A stretch of DNA of 64,000 nucleotides. Source: Mycogone perniciosa. Its lineage: Eukaryota; Ascomycota; Sordariomycetes; Hypocreales; Hypocreaceae. The notes below the pieces were generated by a model, which was given only the letters and a program-made list of their open reading frames with translations, had not been told where the DNA came from and did no database searches. Of the stretch, positions 33,208 through 45,126 are shown piece after piece. The DNA lies in NCBI GenBank assembly GCA_025331125.1, contig JAOALB010000013.1:1-64000 (forward strand). The letters are read 5' to 3'. Both the position numbers and the translations under genes were made by a program. Each line of letters begins with the position of its first letter. The first letter of the stretch is position 1.

Positions 33208-35201
33208 ATGGAGGATTCCGAACGACGAACGGTAAAGCGATCCCGCTTCGACCAAACGGAGCCTGAACCGAAGCGAGCTTCAAGATTCGATAGGCGCTCT
33301 CGTTCTCCACCAACGCGCCGTGCTGAGGGAAGGGACCGTAGCCCACTGTCTAAAGAGGGCTCCTCAGAACCCAAGGTCGACCCTGCCGCAGCAGCTGGTA
33401 GGGCTCTTTGTTCTATGTAATGCCAGCGGCAAACTAACTTCCCAACAGCCGCTGCCGCTGCCAAGATCAACGCTCAACTGCAGGCGCGAAAGGCGCCCCA
33501 GCATGTCGACGTTCCTCCCATTCAATCCGCAAGCCCCGCTCCCGCTCAATCAAACTCGGGCGACCATGAGATCAAGAAGGAGATGTATGTCGCCGATGGC
33601 GACTATATCCAAGACATCGAGGTCAACGATTTAAGGAACCGATACTTGCTGACGAAGGGGCCTACACAAGACATGGTAAAGGATCCTCGCTGCTTCACTG
33701 ATTTTGCCAGATTTGTCCACTTGGCGTTACCCGAATCGAGAATATCATGCTTACGTAGCACGATAGCTCTCATTCAAGCCTCCTTCTTTGCTCCTGCTGA
33801 CTCCCGCTTGATTTAGATACGAGCTGAAACCGGCGCTGGTACGCAACTATTCTCACCCAACTTAATTTAGGGCTCTAATGTTGACTATTGTTTCCAAGAT
33901 GTCACCACTCGTGGCAGCTACTACCCTAACAAGAGCATGGCAACTCCAACTGTGAGAGCATACCAACAAACCTCTGTCGTACACATCATTAGTGTTGACA
34001 TATATATACAGAACCCTCCGTTGTATCTCCATATTACGAGCACAACTAAAGAGGGCCTAGAAGCCGCTGTCGAGAAGATAAACGAACTTATCAAGCAGGA
34101 CCTCCCACAATTGGTTGATGAGCGCCGCTTTCGACGTCGTGACCAAGAGCAGCCAGTTGAGCGAGACGAGTATGGTCGGGTATGATATGTCGTGAGCCCA
34201 ACTTTTTTGCTGGAACTAACACTTTGTCGCGTTAGCGCAAATGGCCAGAGGAGAAGATCCCTATTACTTTGGAGCCGGTTCCGGGCTTCAATCTACGAGC
34301 TCAGGTGGTTGGCCATGGCGGCGCATATGTGAAACACATTCAGCAGGAAACTGGATGTCGTGTCCAGATCAAAGGTCGAGGGTCAGGCTATCTTGAAGCA
34401 GCAACCAACCGCGAAAGCGACGAAGACATGTTCCTTCATGTTACGTTAGTTCATGCCTGAACCCATTTCACCTACCTGGCCCACTGACATTCACTACAGG
34501 GGCCCCGATCCTAACATGGTCACCAAAGCCAAGGAGCTTTGCGAGGATTTGATCACCAATGTCAAGGAGCAATATGAAGAGTTCAAGGCTAGGCCGCCTC
34601 GCTACAATAACGATCGCGGTGGCTATGGAGATCACGGCCGTGGATCTCATGGCGGATCTCATAGCGGATCTCACGGTGGATCACATGGCAACTCCCACAA
34701 CAACTCTTACTCTTCGTACGGTAGATACGGTTCCGACACTGGAGCATCTAACAGCCCAGCAGCTCCGGGGGTTAACACTGCAGGGAATGCCACCGACTAC
34801 GCTGCCCAGTACGCCCAGTACTACAATGGAGCCGATCCCTACGCTGCTTGGGGTGGATATGCGAAGTAAGATGCCCCTGATAGCATCGAGCCACGGTTGG
34901 AGACTGACAGGACACAGCTATGTCGCCTTGTATCAACAGTACTATGGAGTCCAAGCACAAGGACAGAGCTCACATGCAGCAGCACCCGGTCAATCGGCTT
35001 CGCCGCCGCCGCCTCCTCCCCCTAGTGATGCAGCACCCCCTCCACCCCCTCCTCCGAGCGTCGCACCTCCCCCGCCGCCGCCTTCCGGACCGCCTCCTCC
35101 CGGTGGTGGCTTCAATGCTGTATGTGTCTTTTCTGACCCTTTGCTAGCCATGTTATCAGTCGCTCACGCTACTCTAGGTTCCGCCCCCTCCTGGTCTTTA
35201 G
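33208..35201 (+). CDS. KH-domain RNA-binding protein (KHDC4/BLOM7-like)
   Basis: Nine exons (33208-33397, 33449-33675, 33817-33838, 33899-33951, 34012-34179, 34236-34444, 34500-34865, 34918-35119, 35178-35201) join in phase to 486 residues. Exon 3 has only 22 bases. The N-terminus is Arg/Ser-rich with a nuclear-localisation look. Two KH-like regions follow: IEVNDLRNRYLLTKGPTQDM-IRAETGADV and ITLEPVPGFNLRAQVVGHGG-AYVKHIQQETGCRVQIKGRG, the latter with a variant GXXG-type loop (GHGG). A Gly/Ser/His-rich repeat (SHGGSHSGSHGG) and a polyproline C-terminus follow. Human KHDC4 (BLOM7) has the same KH pairing and acts in splicing; that role is inferred here. Confidence 0.88.
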
Positions 35202-35813
35202 GGGTTGTGTTTCAACCACTGACGAATAAAAGCTAAGAGCTTGCTACACATTTGCCTTTACTGACTTTGTGATGCGTTCGGTTGACCACAGGGGGCTTCA
35301 CAGATATGGCACACGAGTAGCTTGGGGAGCACATCGTATCAGTGCTACTTGGTAGCATACACTCAAGGTTTATGGTTTAGGGGGAAATGATTAAACTGAC
35401 GAATCCAGAGTTTTCCTGAATTCGGACGTAACTCATTGTAACAGGGAATCACTTTTTCGGGCAAGGGTTTGATTAAAGGCCTTCTTCGTGATACGTCTTA
35501 AAGGTTGTGTGGAATGTGTGAGAATAATCACTGCTGACAAGACAGGCTGTAAGCGTCAGATATGGTCGAGATTAACAGCAGAGATGTCTCAATTATGGAC
35601 GGGGAACTGAAGATCTAGAATCAAGACTGGTGTCTACACTTGTATTTTACGTTCAATCCACACTGGTAGTCTCATGCTTATTCTCTGGGTTGTAACCCTT
35701 ATCGATAATAGAACCCACCCTCCCGCTCCCACGTTTAATAGCTAGCCTCCATTGTGATGATGAACCATCTTTCCAGCAATCCCTTGAGTAGCAAGGACAT
35801 GCGCAACTGAAAA
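35202..35813. other. Intergenic KH gene / TRAPPC13-like
   Basis: About 610 bases, AT-rich, likely the KH-gene 3' UTR and the next promoter. No gene seen. Confidence 0.4.
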
Positions 35814-36836
35814 ATGAGCCACCAAAGATATCCTTCGCACGACCCTATAAAGGAGCCGCATTCTGTCTCCGTAAAAGTCCTTAGGTACACCAGAGGGCCA
35901 AGGAGGCAATGTCTTAGCTTCCAACCTTCAACGAGCTGACAGCCGTCTCCCAGGCTTTCTCAGCCATCACTGGTGACTCAATATCCCATCGAGCCTCCCT
36001 TCGCGTCCCTGTCCACGAAGTCGTCTCCCGCACCGGCCTCGCTCGCATACGCTTCAACCGCCGACACCAATCCAGATCCCTTCCTCCTGAGTCCGATCCT
36101 GAACCTACCAATATCCTTCGGCTCTGCCTACGTAGGCGAGACCTTTAGCTGCACCCTCTGCGCGAACAACGACCTCCCTGCCGATGCCGCGAAACGGATC
36201 CGAGATGTCCGCATCGAAGCTGAGATGAAAACCCCCGGACTGGGCGGACCGCAGAAGTTGGAGCTTAGTCCGGCGGGCAGCGCCGCGGGGGTGGATCTGG
36301 AGCCCGGGGATACGCTGCAGAAGGTGGTGGGGTTTGATCTCAAGGAGGAAGGGAACCATGTGTTGGCGGTGACGGTGAGTTACTACGAGGCTACGGAGAC
36401 GAGCGGACGGACGAGGACATTTAGGAAGTTGTACCAGTTTATATGCAAGGCGTCTATGATTGTCAGGACCAAGGTGAGCGGCCTGGATGCGGATACCAAA
36501 GGGGCAAGGAGGAAATGGGTCCTTGAGGCGCAGCTGGAGAACTGCAGCGAGGACGTGATACAGCTGGAGAAGGTGGTGCTGGATGTGGAAGAAGGGCTGG
36601 GCTACCAGGACTGTAACTGGGATCCTAGTGGGGACCAAAAGCCGGTGTTACACCCCAGTGAAGTTGAACAGGTTTGTTTCGTGGTTCAGGAGAAGGACGG
36701 AAGCAACATCGATTCGAAAGTCACAGCTGATGGGCGTTTGATATTTGGGGTCTTGGGCATTGGGTGGAGAGGTGAGATGGGAAACAGAGGGTTCTTGTCC
36801 ACGGGAAAGCTGGGTGCTCGGATTCCCAGCCGATGA
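35814..36836 (+). CDS. TRAPPC13-like protein (DUF974)
   Basis: Probable subunit or partner of a TRAPP tethering complex acting in Golgi and autophagy traffic. Exon 1 (35814-35884) encodes MSHQRYPSHDPIKEPHSVSV and KVLR; exon 2 (35954-36836) continues LSQPSLVTQYPIEPPFASLS. Together they give 317 residues in phase. Exon 1 is easy to miss because exon 2 alone begins with a GTG-initiated open frame. Family features are HSVSVKVLRLS, FGSAYVGETFSCTLCANND and the central RKLYQFICKASMIVRTKV. The C-terminal immunoglobulin-like region ends in ARIPSR. The protein is shorter than the 400-residue animal version, as in other fungi. Confidence 0.87.
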
Positions 36837-39003
36837 TGATGATGGATACACACCAATGTTTAAAAAAACCAGCAAAGGGATCCTACAAAGATTTTGACAG
36901 CACTGGCCCTCGATGCGATCGAGGTTAGCAATAGTGGCGGGCACATGCACGGCGCCGATGGACCGGAGCACAGGGGACACCACAAGGAGGCTATAAGAGT
37001 GCTCTGTTGTCCAAGCACCGAGAAAGCAAGCCACAATTGGGCCCAGGAACTGTTGTACTCGATCTTTGTCCAATGTAGCGCAGCAGAGGGCCAAGACATT
37101 GAGAGGAAGAGATGGGCAGTGGATTGGTAGTTAGTAGTAGTAGCACTGCGTGCTCTGTACATACGTTTCAAACATGTCAAGGATGCCTTGTCTAGCGGAA
37201 GACCAAAAGGAGACATCTGGCGGTACTGGCAGACGGGAACGACACACTTCACGCATATGTTGCTTTTATGAATTAGAGCGATTCGTCGTTCGTGCAGGTC
37301 TTGGGGTAATACTACCTACCTTAGTTGTCAAACATGGGATTCATACATGATTACTACTGCGACTACTATTATATTATCACCGACCTAAAACATGGGTATG
37401 GGTGGCTTGGGAATCGCAATCGATTTCTTCCACAAGCTTCAGTGCGTGCATGGCATAGAGCTGACCTGATTTGGCCAGGACCATCATACGAGCGTTTCCT
37501 CGCATGTTGTTCTCGTTCTCCCCTTGTTCAAGGGGGTTGGTTGGTTACCCGCAGCTCAGCTCAGATCCAAGTCGTTAAACCCTGCCGCTGCATTCGAGAA
37601 CCAGGGCACACACCAACCGATAAGTTGACGGACGACGTGCTCTACCTCGAGAAATAGGATACTATCATAGGAATGCTAATTGCTCGTCAATTCGATCCGT
37701 GATCTTTTAATTGCGAGTCCAATGGGATCAAAGGCATGTACTGCTTCCCTATGACCTCATAAGGTCCTACCCTGAATGCAGGCGGCTATGAAAAGGCAAA
37801 AGAAAGCAATTCTTAGTTCCATCGTGATCGGGCGTTGTTTTCTTTTCGTCTCGATACGGCGTGATCTTAGTGCGAGTAGCACTAGCTTAATATCGTACAT
37901 GCAAATACGAGTGCTTACTTAGACCTTTGTTTCTGGGATCTGCATGCAAAACTGGGTAGTAGTGGTGAATACTACGGAGTACCTGATACACAACGCAATG
38001 CAGGTCAAGCCTGTACTCAAGGCAAGGCACTCAGTATCTAGAAACAAAACCATTGAGTTTGTGAGTAACAAAAGCTTCAAAGTTAACACGAAACATGCAG
38101 TTCCTAAAGCGGTCTAACTGTGAGTGGGGGGTCCTGAAACCGGATGGGTTGTATTGGTTTTTATTCTCCAGGTCTGAGAAAGACCACGACATGTCCTGTG
38201 CGAGGCGCTTCTACCGTCTCGTTCCGCCTTTCGTTCCGCCATTAATGCTCGTAGGGATGATGAGATGGATCATGATCACGGTGGATGTGTTGATGTGTTG
38301 TTGGTTGTGGATCCTTGAGGTGTCGAATGATCCATGTTCCCCTATCCTGTGTAAGACCGTACAACTATTACTCGTACTAGCAGAGATGGCGGTCCCTTGA
38401 TGCAATCAATATGCAAAAGAACACAGATGAGGCAGGAAGAACGATCAGCCATCCAGCAAGCCCCTGTTGACTCCCAAGGAATCAAAGACAGAAGCGCATA
38501 TCTATTATCCCCTTGCCTCGCTCGTGTGGCGTTTGGTGTCCGTGCTTCATTTCTGCGCCAGGACCAACGCAAGCCCTGGCGCTGTCCGACGGATTACTAG
38601 TTTCCGTCCATACGGGTGCCGTTCGCTCGCGTGCCTGTCTGTACCTGCATCTCTGCATGGCCAAGCAAGTAGTATAGTATTACTCGTACTACCTAGATTG
38701 GAGCATGTGCCTGTGTCTGAGATTCGTGTTTGAGGAGACGTTTTAGGGCCTATGCATGCAATGCTCCCTAATAAGAAATGCAAACTGTGCGGTGAGAGGG
38801 AGCCATCGTCATCACCAACTCTGTATTACGGAGTAGCATCGTCGTCAACAGTAGCAATGCCATCTGGGGCTCAATTGGGACTAGCTGTGGACGAAAATAG
38901 GTCGGGTCAGGGTCGTGAATGTTGATGCGAAGCTCGCCCGCTGATCTTTTGTGGTTACTGGATTGACGTGGCCAGCCACAACTGTCGTTGTTTCTGTGGC
39001 ATG

Positions 39004-39033
39004 GGATGATGGATGATGGATGATGGATGATGG
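39004..39033. repeat. Heptamer tandem repeat (GGATGAT)4
   Basis: Four perfect head-to-tail copies of GGATGAT followed by GG, in non-coding sequence. A simple satellite-like repeat. Confidence 0.95.
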
Positions 39034-39582
39034 AGGAAGCCATGCCAGTCATCGGCCTCCACGCCATTAACCCGCTCTAGACATGCGGGCAATTGATATC
39101 TAGACACGGAGGGTCCGCAGTGTTCTGTTGCTTGCTGACGCCTGACAGTTGTCACCTGGTTGTTGTCCACCCAGCCCTGTCTTTCGGTTTGTCGCCATTA
39201 CAAGCAAGCAGTATCTATATGCTGTTGCCTGCACGCAAAGATGATGCTGGTCGCCTTGTTCTGCAGGAGTCCGCCCGGCGGATGGAAACTTGTTTCTGTA
39301 TCCGTCTCTCTCCCCTGCATTGAGTATTACTCACTACCTCCGGAGAAGACAGGATTTCAGTTCGTCCATAAGACTTGCATATCATTAGTGCAAGTTATAG
39401 ACCTGGACATTGGACTTGTTAGTACGGAGCACTTTGGACCAATGCGAATATGCCACCCGCTATTCTCGGCTCTGAGTGCGGCCGTACTCCGTACAGTTTA
39501 CATGATGGGCGTCCATATGATAGGTACTCGTAGTCATCCATCATTTAGGCTATTCTTCTGCATTCATTATTATCCATTTTGG

Positions 39583-39600
39583 GTTCAGCCATGGCTGAAC
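39583..39600. repeat. 18-bp perfect palindrome
   Basis: GTTCAGCCATGGCTGAAC reads the same on both strands. It lies in the 4-kb gene-free region; function unknown. Confidence 0.9.
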
Positions 39601-40869
39601 GGGGTTCCCCTCCTTACACGACTGACTTCTTCCATGCACCATTAGCCAAACACCGACGGCCTACCTGTCATGTCTGCCCAATCCTCCAACCTGCTATATT
39701 TGTCTGTTCTGGCAGCCCTAGGGGGGGCCAAAACTAGTAGGTCCTGCGTCAACGGTGTTCCTACATTAGCAGGTGAGGCCGTCTTGGACGTGGATCACCC
39801 CAGAGACGATATGCATGCAGAGCATCATCGTACGGGGTGGCTTGCTGGCCTTGCATTCTACAGGTCGATGATGTGCTGGCGAGTATTGATATAATAATAA
39901 CACTAGGTAATTACTATTATTCCTATTATCATTATTCTCCGCCAAGCAGACCCGTCAGTCGTATTTGTAGTACTAGTAGTGGTACCTGGGGATGACGCTG
40001 TCATCATTAGCTTCAGGAGTTTGTCCGGTACTTGGAGCTGCTACGTTAGTAGTACGGAGGCATGTATTTAGTATTAGATCGATGGCAATTTAGTGCAGTT
40101 GCTTAGCAGCCCGCAATTAATTCGACAAGCGCGAGCGCAGATCGGCTGGTGCCAAACTCGCTGACCTGCCTGCTGCCATATGCTAATGCTGCGGCACTGC
40201 TTATCAGGCGGGCATTCTACGGCCCTTTTCCCCCATCCCCTCTCTCTCGCTCCAACAACAACTCCATCCTCTCGAGCCTGTTTTTACCCACAGCACGGCT
40301 CCAACAGACGCTGTCGACGTGTGCTGGGCGACCGCGTGCTGAGAGGTGCGAATCTGAATCGGGTTGGCGGCCAGGAACGCCCTGAAAAGCTGCTAGTCCT
40401 TGGCCAGAGCTCTCTGAACGCCAGCACAGGAAACCCCCTCTCCCACCAGCAGGGACACTTTTTTTTGCCAAACCGTTCGCGATCACTTAGGTCTCCCATC
40501 TCAAACAATTCACACACGCTCGCTTTTCACCCCCTCGAACCGTCTATCTGAGAGGAGACGGGAAACAGAAAGTCCTTGTCCGGACCCTGGTGCGTACTAG
40601 CTGTTTCATCATCTTCTGTGGTGGCGGCGGCTGCAATGCCACTTACCGTCAAACAGGATGCTCGAACCCTGTCCCGCATGCCCCTACTGACTTCCTTGCA
40701 GCATCCGACGTGCCACACGCTATTCACCGACAGGAAAACCTTTTGGGGAGAAGGAGAGAAAAAAATAAATATCGGGAAAAACGAATAGTCCTGAGGGGCA
40801 GATCCTGCAGATACAACGCCGTCAGAGCAGTCTCCGTGTCTGCGGTTCAGACATCACAACTGACATGTC

Positions 40870-43800
40870 ATGGAGGCCTCGTCGACCCCCCTGGCGGAAT
40901 ACTTCTGGATCGCCGGCATAGAGACGATATCCTACGACGACGCCCCGCCGCCATCGAACAATCCTGTCGAATCTACTATTGTGGAGGATGGTGAGCCCGA
41001 CGATGGTGCCGTGAACGGCCAGACCAAGCCACTTGCCCGCCGCCATTCGCGTCAGAACTCGGCCAACCGCCTCTCCAGGGTGTCCATTGATGGCCGAAAC
41101 TCAATTCATACTCTCGAGGAGGTTGATGACAACACCAAGAGCAACAGAAGCAGCGCTACGATCCGTATCGTCAAGCAGGCCAACACCAATGGCAATGTTT
41201 CAGCACCCGGGGAGATGCCACTTCATCCCCTTATGGGGGACTTTGATTTCGACAAAGCCCTGCTGAAGTTTGCGGCCGAGCGGGAATATTTCTTGGAGGA
41301 CCTCTCCTTCACCGCGGGTGCCAAACTTCAGTCGCGGCCTCCGATGGTGAATCCTCGAGCTGAACGCATTCGTGCTGAGGAGGCCGAGCCCAGCGGTAGA
41401 GTCAGTCCTTTGAGGAGCATTAAGGGTAGCATCCGCCGCAAGATCAGCTTTAGGGATATGAGCAGCATGCGGAAGCAGCCCAGCTCCGCCAGGCCTGGTG
41501 GCTCAAGCAGAGCAGGTTTGTATTCTCCTTATTCTTGGCACTCACAACCCTGCTAACAGATCTAGCTTCAATCCGAACTACGAGACGCCTAAGCAACTAC
41601 AACTCCGTTATCCCCCCTCCTGAACCCCTTAACACCGACCCCGACATGCATCCCCTCAAGAGGCGCTTCGAGCCTGTGCTTCTTGATCGATACCCACCGA
41701 AGAATGCAACCGAGGAGGTGGCTCGACGAGGAAGATTTCCCGACTATGTGCCCATGTTCGCGTTCCCTAACGATGTTCAAATTGTATCCTCCGACGACCG
41801 GCCACGATCTACTTGGCATGGCTTTACAATGACCTCGGACGACAACTCCAAATTGTACGGAATTACCATCATAATTTGGACGGCATTGCCTGCCGACGTC
41901 GCTGAGACGGTTGAGACGAAGTGCGAAGAGTGGCGACAAGGCCACATGTCCAACGAAGAGCGAGAACTGGCTGCGAGCTTGGGTGTGCGTTTGGCTGGTG
42001 AGCGGACATACCTATCTCAGCTACTAGCGAAGCTGGGGACAATCCCTTCTGGAACACCGGCGCGAGACAGGCTTGAAGACGAGATTGGCACCGTGGAAGA
42101 GAAGATTTCTCTCATGACGGATATGCTTCGGCCATTGAGACATGGTGCGGCGTCCAAGATCGAAGGTCTCACTACTGGTGAGAGTGGACTGTGGGCGCCG
42201 AGGGCATATGGAATACTGGGCAGGGATCCCGCGAACATGTCATTCTGGAAGGAATGGCTCAAGGCAATTATTGTTCCGATGACCGATGGCGCCGTCCTGA
42301 GGATACCTGCAAGTTCACCAAAGGTAGGGCGGTGGCAGCCTTTGGAGCGGTATGTCGTCAATCTCTGCACAGAGGCGTTCAGCCCTCTGGGTTCCAAGAC
42401 CCAGGTAGAGCTGGGTGTGCGGGAGTTGCGACTCTTTGCTCGCAAAGAAGCCGCAAACGAGATCCCGGGCTCCAGGACGATCGACTTGTATGCCCTATTC
42501 AGGTGTCTCTCTCTTGAGAACGTCGTGGCTCTGTTCGAGTACGCCATGTCCGAATCTCGGATCATCTTCCTTTCCTCCCATACCAGCATGCTACACCTGG
42601 CCTGTCATGCCCTCGCTAATCTCCTATATCCCCTGAAATGGGCGAGCATCTTCATCCCTGTCTTGCCTGCCAGGTTGATTTCTGCCCTGGAGGCACCCTG
42701 TCCTTACATCGTTGGCGTTGAGCGCCGTTATGAGCGGATAGATCTGCCTGAGGATGACTATGTCCTTGTTGATCTTGACAAGGATACCATCGATGCTACG
42801 TCTCAACCTCACCGTCTACCAAGACAGCATCGCCGGAAGTTGATGTCTCTGTTACAAATCGCGGCACCTCATAAGCTCCGATATGGCGTTTCTATTGGAC
42901 CTCCTCCGTACGCCATGGAGTCGTTCCCTTATGATTCATTCTCATCCGAGAATACATCCCTGTTTACTAGTGTTGCTCCATCTGCGACATTGGGTAAATG
43001 GGTGACTCAAAGTTCATCCAACTTTGCGGAGCCTGACCCTCCGAGCGAGGTCTTCCCACTAGTGTTCAATGGCTTCACAAGCTCCCTCGTCGATAGTGGC
43101 ATGTCTGATCGACCTGGGACAAGCAAATCGAGCCGTACGAGTCCTCAATCATCCGTCTCTCCAGTATCTATGAAGTTTCCTCCCATGCCATCCACCCCGA
43201 TTTCACGAAGCGACTCAGGGTTTGCCTTGACTGCAACGCTTAGGGAGAAGCGATCTGGACACTTCGGCGAGGACAAGGGCCGACGGAGCTCATCTTTTGG
43301 TGTAGATAAGTTCCACCCCGTCCATCGACCCAGTCTGCCGTTCTTGAATGGTCATCAGGCCAACCTGTCCATTTCAACCGTGGATTCTCAGTCGTCCTTT
43401 GGAGGTGGCTATGCGCCATCCACTTATGCGCCATCAACCCTCGCTGCCTCGACTATCATGCCTAGCATGCAAATACAGCCAGTGAGCAACACCGAAACGA
43501 CAGTCTGGGTAGAGGGACACTGCTTCAACTGGAACTCTAAAGACGTAACCTCGACATGCACAATCTGCGACGATAGATCTGAAGGAGATGGATTCTACAA
43601 GTGCACAGCGTGCAAGACCGTGTCCCATGGCCGGTGTCTTGGATTTGTATCCCTTGTGTGCCCCGAGGCATTCCATGCAGACCGAGTCAGAGCAGCGTTC
43701 GTTAGATGCCTAGCAGGGCTTCTATACACGTATCGCAAGTACTTGGGACGACCGACAAAGCAGCAGAAGGACAACGGTCAACTGTACGCCTTTGATATGG

Positions 43801-44371
43801 ACGGGTTCATCAAGAGTCTCCCGTACGATCAACAGGAGTATATTACAATGATGCGGGACACACAGGGTATGTATCACCTTTGATGTATGCATGGTATTCT
43901 TACTAACATTGATTAGCGTTCAACGAATTCATTCACGACAGAGAGATGAAGCCAGCCACAGAACCACAGATCCGCCTGTTCGACGAAATTATCCTGGCTA
44001 AAAAGGCTCGCGGCCGCTCCGCCATCCCTTCAGGGCTCTCACGGCTGTCCACCATTCGAGCCTCCCATGGCGCATCGTCCGGTTCGTGGAATAGTGCCCA
44101 ACAAACCCGCAGTGCCAGTGGCAACAAGGTGCCACCCTACCTAAGCGACACTTCGGAGCATATCTGGCGCACGGCCTCAGTTCCTCTGCCCAAAGGCAAC
44201 TTCCCCGGCGAATATCGCACCGTCGTGACCCGCGTCCCATCCCGGCTCGACAGGTCCTACATGCGTGAGCCTCGCGCCATCCAGGGAGTGCCACGCATGG
44301 AACAACGAGGCACGAGGGGGCTTGTTCGAAAGCAAGTCCCCAGCATGTTGGGCACCACGCCCCCTTCATGA
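40870..44371 (+). CDS. DENN-domain protein with C1-type zinc finger
   Basis: Likely a guanine-nucleotide exchange factor for a Rab GTPase. Exons 40870-41515, 41566-43866 and 43917-44371 join in phase to 1,133 residues. Residues 1-220 are Ser/Arg-rich and disordered. The tripartite uDENN-DENN-dDENN region spans about 240-700, with YVPMFAFPNDVQIVSSDDRP, YGITIIIWTALP, the core RCLSLENVVALFEYAMSESR and IIFLSSHTSMLHLACHALAN, then YIVGVERRYERIDLPEDDYV. A C1-like zinc finger follows at about 860-915 (HCFNWNSKDVTSTCTICDD ... YKCTACKTVSHGRC). The dDENN tail ends in exon 3 with FNEFIHDREMKPATEPQIRL. The Rab substrate cannot be told from the sequence. Confidence 0.92.
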
Positions 44372-45126
44372 CATGACGGGGGCATAAGCTAGCCATGACG
44401 ATAACGATACACGGCCTTCACGCCCGCGCTCCCCCCTATTCAACCAGGGGAGCTCTTCTTGAAAGTGACATGGGGGGATACGGGAAATCAAATATGTACA
44501 ATAACACATACACATGTAATCTATTGTCGAAAAAAAAAGAAAATCACAAACGCGGCAGAAAAAGAGACCGGCGTGTATGGAACATAAATAGTGGGAAGGG
44601 GGAGTTGGCAGACAGGCAGCAACAGCGACAGCAACAAGACAAAAGTCAGCCAAGCCAGCTTTCTACCCGCCCCGATGGGAAGGGAAATTTGTTTTCTTTT
44701 AGAACAGACACACACACACACGGGAAGGGAGGCTCTTTGATGCTTGTCGATTGGACTACTTCTTCAATTCTGTTTCTCTTCGTCCGGGTACACCATTTGG
44801 GTTCACGCCTGCAGTACAACTTTTGATTCTAAAGAATATAGTCAAAGGGAGATGTAGAGCAGAAAGGGTACGGATCATTGAGTGTGAAACGAATTAGGAG
44901 ATGGCGAGGGAGGAAATATTAATAGCCAAATGGAATCAGTGGCAGCAATGCTAGAGCTGCTTCATGTATGAACAAACAACCTAAGCTTAATCTGCAGTTA
45001 AGTCGTGCACAAGTAGCAACTAACTCCTCCCCCTTCCAACGCCAAAAGAGGAGAGAGACTCTATGCTCTCTGACCAGCCATAAGAGAAATGCAAGCAGTC
45101 TGCACCTTCATGTCTTCTGACCCGAC
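44372..45126. other. Convergent intergenic region
   Basis: 755 bases between the 3' ends of the DENN gene and the DUF726 gene. Contains an (AC)n run at about 44706-44721 and purine-rich tracts; no gene. Confidence 0.45.

Larger units (their letters stand above)
36837..40869. other. 4-kb region without a recognisable gene
   Basis: The longest gene-free stretch in the window. ORFs are all under 165 codons, overlap on both strands and resemble nothing. It holds three exact copies of the TACGGAGTA/TACTCCGTA motif (37973, 38827, 39485), a heptamer repeat at 39004 and an 18-bp perfect palindrome at 39583. The right end must include the DENN-gene promoter. It may hold a long non-coding RNA or a fast-evolving gene I cannot see. 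Confidence 0.45.

Noticed and set aside
34559..35236. 225-codon ORF overlapping the KH gene
   Set aside because: Alternative frame through the Gly/Ser/His repeat and polyproline region; the KH-gene exons use another frame with correct splice phase until exon 8.
43001..43008. TGACTCA sites in coding exons (also about 30451 and 35974)
   Set aside because: Seven-base palindromic-type sites are expected about eight times per 64 kb; these lie inside coding exons with no positional support.
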